Translations under genes and position numbers: made by a program | Part shown: piece by piece, positions 8,849-16,441 of the stretch | How positions within the stretch are numbered: position 1 is the stretch's first letter | Layout: each line of letters starts with the position of its first letter | The notes under the pieces: generated by a model | Database searches by the model: none | Told to the model about the DNA's origin: nothing | Seen by the model: the letters and a program-made list of their open reading frames with translations, nothing else | NCBI GenBank assembly: GCA_030528155.1 | Contig: JAUMZL010000014.1 | Coordinates: forward strand, 1-59,779 | Source of the DNA: Aerococcus sp. | Lineage (GTDB): Bacteria; Bacillota; Bacilli; Lactobacillales; Aerococcaceae | Direction of reading: 5' to 3' | DNA length: 59,779 bases

Positions 8849-9094
8849 TTAGCGCATTTTGGAAACGAGCCAAGAAGCCACGAATACTAAAATAACAGCA
8901 CCAATGATTGATGGGAAGATAGCCATACCAGCGAGGGATGGTCCCCATGTCCCAAATAATTGTTGACCTAACCAAGAACCGATGAGACCAGCGACGATAT
9001 TCCATAACCAGCCTTCGCCACCGCGGTTAGTGACCGCACCAGCAATAGCTCCGATAATTGCTCCAACAATTAAAACACCAATAAAGTGAAACAT
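8849..9094 (-). CDS. GlsB/YeaQ/YmgE-family stress response membrane protein
   Basis: An 81-aa glycine-rich membrane protein with three hydrophobic segments (about residues 4-22, 28-46, 56-76). GAIAGAVTNRGGEGW and IVAGLIGSWLGQQLFG match the transglycosylase-associated (GlsB/YeaQ) family, linked to general and envelope stress in Lactobacillales. I start at 9094, where GGAGGTT lies seven bases upstream; the longer reading from 9109 begins in the ribosome binding site itself. An inverted repeat ATGATTCA-N12-TGAATCAT (9123-9150) lies just upstream and could be an operator. Confidence 0.88.
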   Translation of the reverse strand: MFHFIGVLIVGAIIGAIAGAVTNRGGEGWLWNIVAGLIGSWLGQQLFGTWGPSLAGMAIFPSIIGAVILVFVASWLVSKMR

Positions 9095-9122
9095 TGTTAA
9101 AACCTCCATTTCTGTTTTCCAA

Positions 9123-9150
9123 ATGATTCATCTTATTCATTGTGAATCAT
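9123..9150. promoter_or_regulatory. Inverted repeat upstream of glsB-like gene
   Basis: Perfect 8-bp arms ATGATTCA and TGAATCAT with a 12-bp spacer, about 30 bp before the GlsB-like start codon. A second, weaker repeat (TTTCTAT at 9194-9200, ATAGAAA at 9219-9225) lies further up. I do not recognise the binding protein. Confidence 0.45.
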
Positions 9151-9329
9151 ACCTATTGTGAGATATTCCTAGGAGAAATTCAAGTGATATCTCTTTCTAT
9201 GACAAGAACACCTCTGTGATAGAAAAAGCGTTTATTTTCAGGGGAAAGTTTTAAAAGAGTCATGCGAAACTGAGAGGAGGGCGAAGCTTTTATCTATCGA
9301 AACACGACCAAATGAGAGAGGAAGCGAAA

Positions 9330-9926
9330 ATGATGGAAAAACTGTCTACTGTTCGGCGCTTGATCGCCATTGCACAGGCCGGGCGCTACTACGGGCATGA
9401 TGCCTTTGATGTGGAGCGTTATGAGGAAATTTTAGCATTAGCCACAACGCTACTCACCAAAAATACTGATCCTTTGTATGAAACATTAAGGGAAGATGAG
9501 GGTTACGCTACACCGAAGATTGACGTGCGCGCCTTTATCACTAATGAGGTCAATGATATTCTCTTGGTGCAGGATAAACGCACCAAAGAATGGTCACTTC
9601 CTGGTGGCTACGCTGAGGTAAATATTTCACCTACGGAAAATGTGATAAAGGAAGTGCGGGAAGAGACCGGTCAAGTGGCGACATCAGCGACCTTAATGGC
9701 TATTTTTGATACAAACAAGCGTCCTGATATTCCTCAGCCGTTCCAGTATTACAAGTTAGTATTTCGTGTTGGCATTGAGGAACGTGCTTTCACTGAGAAT
9801 TTAGAAACGGAACAGATGGGGTACTTCTCCTTGGATGACCTACCCCCTTTATCCTTGGTACGAACCACTAAAGAACAATTGGAACAGCTCACTAGGCAAG
9901 AGCCACATACCGTTTATTGCGATTGA
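9330..9926 (+). CDS. Nudix hydrolase with N-terminal NUDIX_N2-like domain
   Basis: A 198-aa Nudix hydrolase that should cleave a nucleoside diphosphate linked to another moiety. The N-terminal 60 residues (helical, LIAIAQAGRYYGHDAFDVER) match the domain that precedes the Nudix fold in YjhB-like enzymes. The Nudix box begins GGYAEVNISPTENVIKEVRE and continues with ETG, so the metal-binding glutamates are present; the usual Arg of RE is Lys. Start at ATG 9330, preceded by AGAGGAAG; an upstream ATG at 9312 lacks a site. Substrate cannot be read from sequence; ADP-ribose-like compounds are common for this type. Confidence 0.85.
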   Translation: MMEKLSTVRRLIAIAQAGRYYGHDAFDVERYEEILALATTLLTKNTDPLYETLREDEGYATPKIDVRAFITNEVNDILLVQDKRTKEWSLPGGYAEVNISPTENVIKEVREETGQVATSATLMAIFDTNKRPDIPQPFQYYKLVFRVGIEERAFTENLETEQMGYFSLDDLPPLSLVRTTKEQLEQLTRQEPHTVYCD

Positions 9927-9934
9927 TGGCAATG

Positions 9935-9975
9935 AGGAGTAACGAAGATCACAGCGTCTCGTTACTCCTTTATTA
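9935..9975 (+). terminator. Terminator after Nudix gene
   Basis: An 11-bp perfect stem (AGGAGTAACGA / TCGTTACTCCT) is followed by a T-rich tail. It faces the minus-strand terminator of the RNA gene that follows. Confidence 0.88.
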
Positions 9976-9985
9976 ATAGGTAAAC

Positions 9986-10222
9986 AAAAAAGGCCTAGCT
10001 ACTCAAAGCTAAGCCTAAAAAATATTAACTATTTTTGCTGTACACTCCAATGGTGCCGTGACAAATCCTATCTGTCTGAACCCGCATGTAGCAGGTGGGT
10101 TCCAGTATCTAGCTTCAACTTTCCCAGTGAACGGGCCTAGTTTCCACCAGAATTCGCAGATCCCAATGTGATAAGTGTTCGGTCAGCACATAAAAGAAAA
10201 CACGCACACCTTAGATCAGTAC
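9986..10222 (-). ncRNA. ssrS: Probable 6S RNA
   Basis: A minus-strand RNA unit of about 235 nt with its own promoter and terminator and no reading frame. The promoter is -35 TTGCAC (10257-10252), 17-bp spacer, -10 TAAATT (10234-10229). The 3' end is a hairpin AGGC-TTAGCT / AGCTA-GGCCT followed by six T. Between them the RNA can fold as one long irregular rod: TGCTG and ACACT near the 5' end pair with AGTGT and CAGCA near the 3' end, and a GAACCC / GGGTTC hairpin sits on the 3' side of the centre, as in Firmicutes 6S RNAs. 6S RNA sequesters RNA polymerase by mimicking an open promoter. tmRNA, SRP RNA and RNase P signatures are absent. Confidence 0.6.
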
Positions 10223-10410
10223 ACTATTAATTTAACACGGTTCCTTACTTGGTGCAAGTCGGGGTACTTGAACGGCTAGAGAGCCTCATGATGAGAAAAG
10301 CACGCACCATTGCGGCCTGCTTGTTGATGTTTTTTTTGGCGATCTGTCATTTTAGAGAACGGAAGATTAAGGAACGATTAAAAACAAGTGGAATATAGGA
10401 GATAATATTT

Positions 10411-10436
10411 CTTTTCTGTTACAGAAATGTTACAAT
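10411..10436 (+). promoter_or_regulatory. WalR-type box overlapping the lipoprotein promoter
   Basis: TGTTAC-AGAAA-TGTTAC at 10417-10433 fits the WalR (YycF) consensus of two TGTWAH hexamers five bases apart. The second copy overlaps a -10 TACAAT (10431-10436), with TTTCTT-like -35 bases 17 bp upstream. The overlap would favour repression or competition rather than classical activation. The downstream product is an exported lipoprotein, in keeping with WalR targets at the cell surface. Confidence 0.55.
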
Positions 10437-10527
10437 ATATTCGTAAAGCAAAGGGAAGTGGACTTTCCCATAAGTGATCTAGCGAAAAGCCCAAGGATTT
10501 CCGAAATGAATGAAGGAGTGAATCGTC

Positions 10528-11187
10528 ATGAAAACAGCAAAACAAATGGCAACAGCGCTCGTTGCATTGAGCATCACCGGGCTTTTAGCGGGATGCACAC
10601 AAGGCACTGCGAACCAAGCCCCATTATTTCAAACGCAAGCGACGGCTGAGACACAAACCAGACAAAGCGATGAGGCTCTGACGTCTGAGAGCACTCAACC
10701 GACAAAAATCTCTCAGTCGACGGTAGCGACAGGTGAACAACTGTCAGCAACAACTAAGGCAGATGCAACAGAACAGAGTGCAAAGACTGTTTCGGGATAT
10801 GCTATGCCATCATCAAGTGATAAAGAAGAAACCAGTCAAACTAGCGACTCAACAGCACTTAGTGAAAAAATAGCGGAATCGACGACGGCTACTGTACCGG
10901 TAGAGAAAAACAGCGCTACAGAAAAAACTAGTGCAGACAGTGACGAGAGTGTTGCCGTGCAAGAAGCCAAAGCAGCATTTAATCAAGCCACAGATAGTGC
11001 CTATGCGACAGGGGACTATGATGTTTTTGTTGATCAATTAGATGCGACGACTGTCCAGATTGAGGTTCGTCATGATAATGATGACGGTACGATTTCCAAT
11101 ATGGTCAACCTCTATCAATATGACACCAAAACCGCACAGCTTACGGTAATGGATCTCGTTAGTGGCACCTGGCATGCCGTTGAGTAG
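10528..11187 (+). CDS. Ser/Thr-rich lipoprotein of unknown function
   Basis: A 219-aa exported lipoprotein. A signal peptide ends in the lipobox LLAG-C with the lipidated Cys at residue 23. Residues 24-145 are low-complexity, rich in Thr, Ser, Gln, Glu and Ala, likely a flexible wall-spanning linker. The C-terminal ~75 residues (from VQEAKAAFNQATD) form a compact domain with GDYDVFVDQLDATTVQIEVR and an ending that fits a small mixed alpha/beta fold. I do not recognise the family. A WalR-type box at the promoter suggests a link with wall homeostasis. An overlapping frame starting at 10458 is a shadow. Confidence 0.8.
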   Translation: MKTAKQMATALVALSITGLLAGCTQGTANQAPLFQTQATAETQTRQSDEALTSESTQPTKISQSTVATGEQLSATTKADATEQSAKTVSGYAMPSSSDKEETSQTSDSTALSEKIAESTTATVPVEKNSATEKTSADSDESVAVQEAKAAFNQATDSAYATGDYDVFVDQLDATTVQIEVRHDNDDGTISNMVNLYQYDTKTAQLTVMDLVSGTWHAVE

Positions 11188-11244
11188 TGCCCGCTCGTTT
11201 TCGGTAAAAATAGTAGTAGCGAATTGCTATTTTATATATGTCTT

Positions 11245-11281
11245 CCGCTCGCAGCCTTTAGTGGCTAGTGAGCGGTTTTTT
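11245..11281 (+). terminator. Terminator after lipoprotein gene
   Basis: CCGCTCGCAGCC pairs with GGCTAGTGAGCGG (one bulge) and is followed by six T. Confidence 0.88.
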
Positions 11282-11385
11282 CATACTTGAAGGGACCTAA
11301 AGAATAATAATGTGAATTAATAGCTGTTCAAAGATTAATTGCTGATTTAAACTAACATTAACAAGTAAACAGAGGAGGGAAGCCA

Positions 11386-12081
11386 ATGGAAATTACGCCT
11401 ATCGCTCATGTTGAGAGTCCTTTTCATGAAAAATTTGGTGTGCCACGACAAGGTGCTCTGATTCCACATGTTAGGGGACGCATTGTATTTACTAAAGATT
11501 ATCAAAATCCAGATTATTTGCGGGGAATCGAGGCCTTTGAACGTTTGTGGTTGATTTGGGGCTTTTCAAAAGTAGATGCTAAACACCTAAAACCGACCGT
11601 GCGCCCACCGCGGCTCGGTGGTAATGAACGACGGGGCGTATTTGCAACGCGTTCGCCTTTTCGCCCCAATCGTTTAGGCTTAACGAGTGTGAAATTAGAG
11701 CAAGTCGTAAAGAATACCTCAGGCGAGTGGGGACTAGAGGTGAGTGGGATTGATTTGGTGGATGGCACACCCATTTATGATATCAAACCCTATTCCCCAG
11801 AAGCAGATGCCTTTCCAGAGGTCAACTCAGGGTTTATCCAGGCTGTTCCTTTTCCAACGCTTGCGGTGCATTATGCGCCAAGTGTCGATCTTACGCTGTT
11901 GAGTGAGGCAGAACAGCTGGGATTGACAGAGATACTCACCCAGGATCCACGTCCTGCCGTTCAGCGTCAGGATGAGCGCACATTCGGCTTCAATTATTAT
12001 CAATATAATGTTCGTTTTTCGGTGAAAGAAGGTGTCCTCACCGTTCAATCGCTAACGCCAGATGCGAACTACAATGCTTAA
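11386..12081 (+). CDS. trmO: tRNA m6t6A37 methyltransferase TrmO
   Basis: A 231-aa TrmO (TsaA/YaeB) protein that uses S-adenosylmethionine to N6-methylate t6A37 in certain tRNAs. The single-sheet beta-barrel SAM domain is visible: ITPIAHVESPF, FERLWLIWGFS, then RGVFATRSPFRPNRLGLT, the most conserved stretch, and GIDLVDGTPIYDIKPY. A C-terminal extension contains DPRPAVQRQD, corresponding to the DPRP motif of the family. AGGAGGG precedes the ATG. It is alone or leads into the lemA gene 34 bases on, which has its own ribosome site. Confidence 0.9.
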   Translation: MEITPIAHVESPFHEKFGVPRQGALIPHVRGRIVFTKDYQNPDYLRGIEAFERLWLIWGFSKVDAKHLKPTVRPPRLGGNERRGVFATRSPFRPNRLGLTSVKLEQVVKNTSGEWGLEVSGIDLVDGTPIYDIKPYSPEADAFPEVNSGFIQAVPFPTLAVHYAPSVDLTLLSEAEQLGLTEILTQDPRPAVQRQDERTFGFNYYQYNVRFSVKEGVLTVQSLTPDANYNA

Positions 12082-12115
12082 TATCTAGTACCAAAAGATA
12101 TAGGAGGAATAGAAA

Positions 12116-12667
12116 ATGATTGCCTTAATAGTTATTGCTGTGCTTGTCGTGATTATTGTGATTTGGGGCATCAGTGTCTACAACCAATTTATTACAAGCA
12201 ACGAGCGTGTGGCCAATGCCATGGGGCAAATCGCTGCACAAGTGGAATCACGTTGGGATGCTTTGAGCAATTTGATCCAAGCCACCAAGAATTACCAATC
12301 GCATGAGTTTGAGACATTGACCCAAATTGTTCGTGAGCGCTCTGGTGGTGTGAGTCGCGAGGCTTCAGTTCAAGAGATCGAACAGGATGAGAATGCCTTT
12401 ACTCAGGCACTGCGCAGCTTAAATGTGGTAGTCGAACAATATCCTGACTTAAAAGCGTCCACGGTCTATCAACAAACCATGACGAGTGTGAACCAGTATG
12501 AAAATAATGTGCGGGAAGCGCGAATGATTTATAACGATACCGTCACGCGTTACAATCGTTTGATTAAAATTTTCCCTAACTCGATCATTTCACGCCTGAT
12601 GGGGTTTGGTGAGAAGGCATACTTTGAAAATACTGCTGAAAAATCTAGCATGCCGATGTGGGAGTAA
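12116..12667 (+). CDS. LemA family protein
   Basis: A 183-aa protein with an N-terminal membrane helix (about residues 3-20), then a helical bundle: VYNQFITSNERVANAMGQI, the family hallmark (Y-N-x-L/F-V), VESRWDALSNLIQ, and a C-terminal NRLIKIFPNSIISRLMGF motif. LemA proteins are inner-membrane anchored, with the helical part outside; their biochemical role is unsettled. It pairs with the DUF2207 gene 30 bases downstream, an association seen in many bacteria, so the two probably form one envelope complex. Confidence 0.9.
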   Translation: MIALIVIAVLVVIIVIWGISVYNQFITSNERVANAMGQIAAQVESRWDALSNLIQATKNYQSHEFETLTQIVRERSGGVSREASVQEIEQDENAFTQALRSLNVVVEQYPDLKASTVYQQTMTSVNQYENNVREARMIYNDTVTRYNRLIKIFPNSIISRLMGFGEKAYFENTAEKSSMPMWE

Positions 12668-12697
12668 GTTCTTAGCAATAGAGAGGAGGGCTGGCGG

Positions 12698-14494
12698 ATG
12701 ACTAAGCGACAAGCTTTAAAACGCTGGCTTTTTGTGCCACTGTTGGCGTTTATTTTTCTCGTTGTTCCATGGGGAGTAGCAAAAGGGGCTGTCGATCAGA
12801 CCATTCATGATATCGATGTCTCGGTAGATCTGCATCCAGACGGGAGTGCCACCTTGAGTGAAGTTTGGGATATGACAACCAAGGAAGGCACAGAAATCTA
12901 TAAACCGCTCAAACTGGTGAGTGGGCAACGCTTGGAGGATTATACCGTGACGATGGACGGGCAGCCTCTCCAATATAATGATGATTGGGATGTGGATGCG
13001 TCATTTGAGGAAAAAGCCGGAACGTATGGCTATAATGATGAAGAGGAGCTCAATTGGGGAATTACAAGTTACGGCCGTCATCAGTACCGAGCAACCTATA
13101 CCATTACGCACTTTGTGATGCAAACGACAACTGATCAGATGATCTTTTGGCAATTTATTAATGAAGGGTTGGCAGTTCCCCCAGATCATATCAAGATCAC
13201 CCTAAAGAGCGATGTGGGTCCGATGACACCAGAAGGACAGTACAATGTCTGGGGATTTGGTTTTCAAGGTGAGACCTCCTTTAACGATGGGATGATTATT
13301 GCTGAATCCACGCATGCCCTGTCTGGTAAGGGGAAGGGGGTTCTGCTGATCCATATTCCAAGTGGGACTTTCTCAGGTGCCAAGCAGATGAATCGATCAT
13401 TTGATGACTATGCGAAGAGTGCCTTTGAGGGCAGCCGTTATAATTGGAAGGATTATAAGAATCGCAACACCTTACTTAAAGGTGGCGAAATGCCAAAGAC
13501 TCTGATTGAGAAAATCGGAACGGTGATCATCGCCGGTATAGGTGGATTATTTGCCTTATTGGGAGTGAGTGCCTTTATCTTTGGCATTCGCCGCGAGTAC
13601 AAACGAAAAAAAGGCAAGAATAAGTACTATCCGTCCCTTAAAGCGCGCAGTCAGCAGTTGCAGGGCGAATATTACCGTGATCTCCCCACAGAGAATGTCT
13701 TTGATGGGTATCTCTTATTATGGGATCTCTCCCTAAAAGATTTAGGGAATAAATATTTTGTCGTAGCGCTGTTGATCTTAGTACGTGATAAAGCGATGCA
13801 GTTGACTACCGATGAAAAAGGAAAAATGGCCATCCGTATGCTAAATGAGGACTATGAACCAGATGATGATGTCTTATCATTTCTGTGGTCATTATTGAAA
13901 GAAGCCATGCGCGTCGAAGGGAGCGAGGGCTTACTCAGCGAAAAAGGATTGAAGCATTATCTTAAGGGACACACGAATGATTTACTAAAATATGTGACGA
14001 AGATTGAAATGCAATCAAAAGCAGCAGCGGATCGAAATCAGTGGGAAAACTCACTAGCGGCTCATAAGAAACCAACGCTCAAAGACTATGTCGATCAAGT
14101 GGTGAAATTACCACTCAGCGAAAAAGGGTTCACAGTGCGAGACAACTACGTGCGCTTCTATAACTACCTCAAAGATTTTTCATTATTGAATGAGCGCGAG
14201 GTTCAGGAAGTGGCACTTTGGGATCAATTGTTGATTTATGCGGCAGCTTTGGGGATTGCTGATGAAGTGGCAGAGACGTTCGCCCATCTCAATCCACAAT
14301 TTGTCGAGCAGTCTGCTATTATCACCCCACACTTCAGTATGATGGATTACTACATCTGGTCTAACCTCATCGATAATTTCTACGTGGAAAGTGCGCTTAC
14401 TTCTGCCTCATCCAGCGCAGGCTTTGGCGGTAGAACCAGTATCGGTGGCGGTGGTGGCTCATTCGGTGGTGGTTTTGGTGGCGGCGCGCGCTAA
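12698..14494 (+). CDS. DUF2207 membrane protein with glycine-rich tail
   Basis: A 598-aa exported membrane protein. A signal peptide (residues 1-30) leads an extracellular beta-rich domain (about 33-250; DIDVSVDLHPDGSATLSEVW is the typical DUF2207 opening). A transmembrane helix at about 271-297 is followed by a basic stretch (REYKRKKGKNKYY) and a cytoplasmic region of about 280 residues. The tail, from about 575, is Gly/Ser/Phe repeats (GGRTSIGGGGGSFGGGFGGG), common in this family and LemA partners. AGAGGAGGG precedes the ATG. Function is unknown; the pair with LemA suggests envelope stress or proteolysis control. Confidence 0.85.
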   Translation: MTKRQALKRWLFVPLLAFIFLVVPWGVAKGAVDQTIHDIDVSVDLHPDGSATLSEVWDMTTKEGTEIYKPLKLVSGQRLEDYTVTMDGQPLQYNDDWDVDASFEEKAGTYGYNDEEELNWGITSYGRHQYRATYTITHFVMQTTTDQMIFWQFINEGLAVPPDHIKITLKSDVGPMTPEGQYNVWGFGFQGETSFNDGMIIAESTHALSGKGKGVLLIHIPSGTFSGAKQMNRSFDDYAKSAFEGSRYNWKDYKNRNTLLKGGEMPKTLIEKIGTVIIAGIGGLFALLGVSAFIFGIRREYKRKKGKNKYYPSLKARSQQLQGEYYRDLPTENVFDGYLLLWDLSLKDLGNKYFVVALLILVRDKAMQLTTDEKGKMAIRMLNEDYEPDDDVLSFLWSLLKEAMRVEGSEGLLSEKGLKHYLKGHTNDLLKYVTKIEMQSKAAADRNQWENSLAAHKKPTLKDYVDQVVKLPLSEKGFTVRDNYVRFYNYLKDFSLLNEREVQEVALWDQLLIYAAALGIADEVAETFAHLNPQFVEQSAIITPHFSMMDYYIWSNLIDNFYVESALTSASSSAGFGGRTSIGGGGGSFGGGFGGGAR

Positions 14495-14583
14495 TTCCTC
14501 TGCTAAAAGATCCACCTAAAATTGCAGCAAAGAAGGGTCGTAAAGTTTGGATCGATAGGAACGATCAATCCAACGCCCAAACT

Positions 14584-14627
14584 AGGAGAAGTCACTCGCA
14601 CTGATGAGAGTGATCTTCTCCTTTTTT
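14584..14627 (+). terminator. Terminator after lemA-DUF2207 unit
   Basis: GGAGAAG-CACTC and GAGTG-CTTCTCC pair, followed by six T. Just before it (14541-14580) is another palindromic stretch with GTTTGG / CCAAAC outer arms whose role is unclear. Confidence 0.88.
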
Positions 14628-14744
14628 GATGCGGAAATTTCATGGGTTTAATGCTTTTTTATAAGGATCACTAAGAAAATATTGTTATAATGGCTCTGGT
14701 TATGAAAATAAACATGAAAACATATCATTTAAGGAGGAAATGTT

Positions 14745-15626
14745 TTGCAAAATAAAGGACAATCCAGCCCGCTCTCTGACTGGCTGATTCGTTTGGTCAA
14801 AGGCGCCCTGATTGGGATAGGGGGGATTCTACCAGGATTATCCGGTGGGGTACTTGCTGTTATCTTTGGGATTTACGATCGCGTCTTAGATTTCTTTAGT
14901 CATATCACCAAGGACTTCTGGAAGAATGTCCAATACTTCATTCCAGTGGGGATTGGTTTTATTATCGGGATCGTCATCTTCTCATTCTTTGTGGAAAAGG
15001 CTTTTGGAGCGTATGAGGGACTCTTCACTTGCTTGTTTATCGGCTTCGTAGTGGGCACCTTCCCTTCATTATTCCGGGAAGCGGGCAAGGAAGGGCGTGA
15101 GCAGAGCGATTGGCTCATTATGGGAGTAACAGCCGTGTTATTATTCCTGTTGATGGTCATGGGAGATAGCTTCCTCTCTGATGTGGCGCCAAACTTGTTT
15201 AGCTGGGTACTTTCCGGTGCACTGGTAGGGTTAGGGGTCATTGTCCCAGGTATGAGCCCATCAAATTTCCTGATTTATCTTGGGCTATACGAACCGATGT
15301 CTGCAGGCATTGCTTCCTTTGATTTCGGCGTGATTATTCCATTGGCGATCGGTGGGATTGCTTGCGTCTTGTTGCTGGCGAAACTGGCGGCTTGGTTGTT
15401 TAAACGCTATTACAGTCGTATGTATCACTTCATTTTGGGGACAGTGATTGGGTCATCCATCGCTATCTTCCCAACAGTTGTGTTGCCAGCCTTCAGTCAG
15501 GAGCAACTCAAAGCGATGAATCTCAGCTTCTTGCCAGCGGTTGGGTTGGCTGCTGTGATGTTTATCGGTGGGATTTTCTTCTCTCTCTGGTTTGCTGGCA
15601 TTGAATCTAAATATAGTACGGATTAA
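14745..15626 (+). CDS. DUF368 protein, PopT-type undecaprenyl phosphate translocase
   Basis: A 293-aa integral membrane protein of the DUF368 family. The N-terminal re-entrant-like motif GIGGILPGLSGGVLAVIFG is the family signature, and a second copy VGLGVIVPGMSPSNFLIYLG at about 165-185 shows the internal repeat. DUF368 proteins (PopT) have been shown to recycle undecaprenyl phosphate across the membrane for wall synthesis, alongside DedA proteins (UptA). The start is TTG with AAGGAGG nine bases upstream. It is a single-gene unit bounded by terminators. Confidence 0.88.
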   Translation: MQNKGQSSPLSDWLIRLVKGALIGIGGILPGLSGGVLAVIFGIYDRVLDFFSHITKDFWKNVQYFIPVGIGFIIGIVIFSFFVEKAFGAYEGLFTCLFIGFVVGTFPSLFREAGKEGREQSDWLIMGVTAVLLFLLMVMGDSFLSDVAPNLFSWVLSGALVGLGVIVPGMSPSNFLIYLGLYEPMSAGIASFDFGVIIPLAIGGIACVLLLAKLAAWLFKRYYSRMYHFILGTVIGSSIAIFPTVVLPAFSQEQLKAMNLSFLPAVGLAAVMFIGGIFFSLWFAGIESKYSTD

Positions 15627-15640
15627 AAAATCATGACAAA

Positions 15641-15677
15641 AATCCCGCATCCAAAAAATTGTGATGCGGGATTTTTT
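15641..15677. terminator. Bidirectional terminator between converging genes
   Basis: AATCCCGCATC pairs with GATGCGGGATT. There are six T on the plus side and a T-rich tail on the minus side, so it can end both the DUF368 gene and the lysine transporter operon. Confidence 0.9.
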
Positions 15678-15689
15678 GTAATAATTAGT

Positions 15690-16439
15690 CTAGCGCCCTT
15701 TGTGATAGTGGGAGAGAAAGGCTTTGGTCCGTTCTTCTTTTGGATTGTCAATCACTTCTTCTGGTGTTCCTTCTTCAAGAATGTAACCATCATCCATGAA
15801 AATGACACGAGTAGACGCTTCATGGGCGAAGTCCATCTCATGGGTGACCACGATCATGGTTAATCCGCGCTCGGCGAGGTCACGCATGGCATTCAATACT
15901 TCCCCGACCATTTCAGGGTCCAAAGCAGAGGTTGGTTCATCGAACAAGAGTACTTCTGGATCCATAGATACCGCACGCGCAATGGCGACCCGCTGTTCCT
16001 GCCCCCCGGAGAGTTGGCGCGGGAGAGCATTGATATAGTCAGCCATGCCTACGCGTGTTAAGTGCGTCATCGCAATGTCTTTGGCTTCTTTTGGGGAACG
16101 TTTTAGGATTTTGGTTTGACCGATGATGCAGTTGTCGAGGACGTTCATATTCTCAAAAAGGTTGAATTGTTGAAACACCATCCCTACCTTACTGCGATAG
16201 CGGTTGGTATTAAAATTCTTCTCGAGAATGTTATTGTCATGGAAAAGGATCTTCCCGCTGGTTGGTTCTTCCAACAGATTAAGACAGCGCAGTAGAGTGG
16301 ATTTCCCGGAACCAGAGGAGCCTACGATACTAATCACTTCTTCAGGAAGTACGTCAATATTAATATCCTTAAGCACCTCATGATCCCCAAATGTTTTTTT
16401 CAGATGTTGGATGGAGAGAATCGGATGATTATTAGCCAT
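15690..16439 (-). CDS. Polar amino acid ABC transporter ATPase, probably lysine
   Basis: A 249-aa ATPase of the GlnQ/HisP type. Walker [10 protein letters not shown] (about 36-44), Q-loop [11 protein letters not shown], signature LSGGQEQ, Walker [13 protein letters not shown] and switch VVTHEMDFA are all intact. The signature [14 protein letters not shown] is characteristic of amino-acid importers. It starts two bases after the stop of the fused binding-protein/permease gene, with which it forms a two-gene operon. The lysine riboswitch at the operon head argues that the cargo is lysine rather than glutamine or arginine. Confidence 0.92.
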   Translation of the reverse strand: MANNHPILSIQHLKKTFGDHEVLKDINIDVLPEEVISIVGSSGSGKSTLLRCLNLLEEPTSGKILFHDNNILEKNFNTNRYRSKVGMVFQQFNLFENMNVLDNCIIGQTKILKRSPKEAKDIAMTHLTRVGMADYINALPRQLSGGQEQRVAIARAVSMDPEVLLFDEPTSALDPEMVGEVLNAMRDLAERGLTMIVVTHEMDFAHEASTRVIFMDDGYILEEGTPEEVIDNPKEERTKAFLSHYHKGR

Positions 16440-16441
16440 AA

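Noticed and set aside
9986-10222. T-box, tmRNA, SRP RNA or RNase P RNA
   Set aside because: No T-box core sequence, no tRNA-like CCA end, no GGAAG tetraloop region of SRP RNA and no RNase P core motif; the rod shape with its own promoter and terminator fits 6S better.
10458-10649. 63-codon plus-strand frame
   Set aside because: It overlaps the lipoprotein gene in another phase, has no ribosome site and no protein-like pattern.
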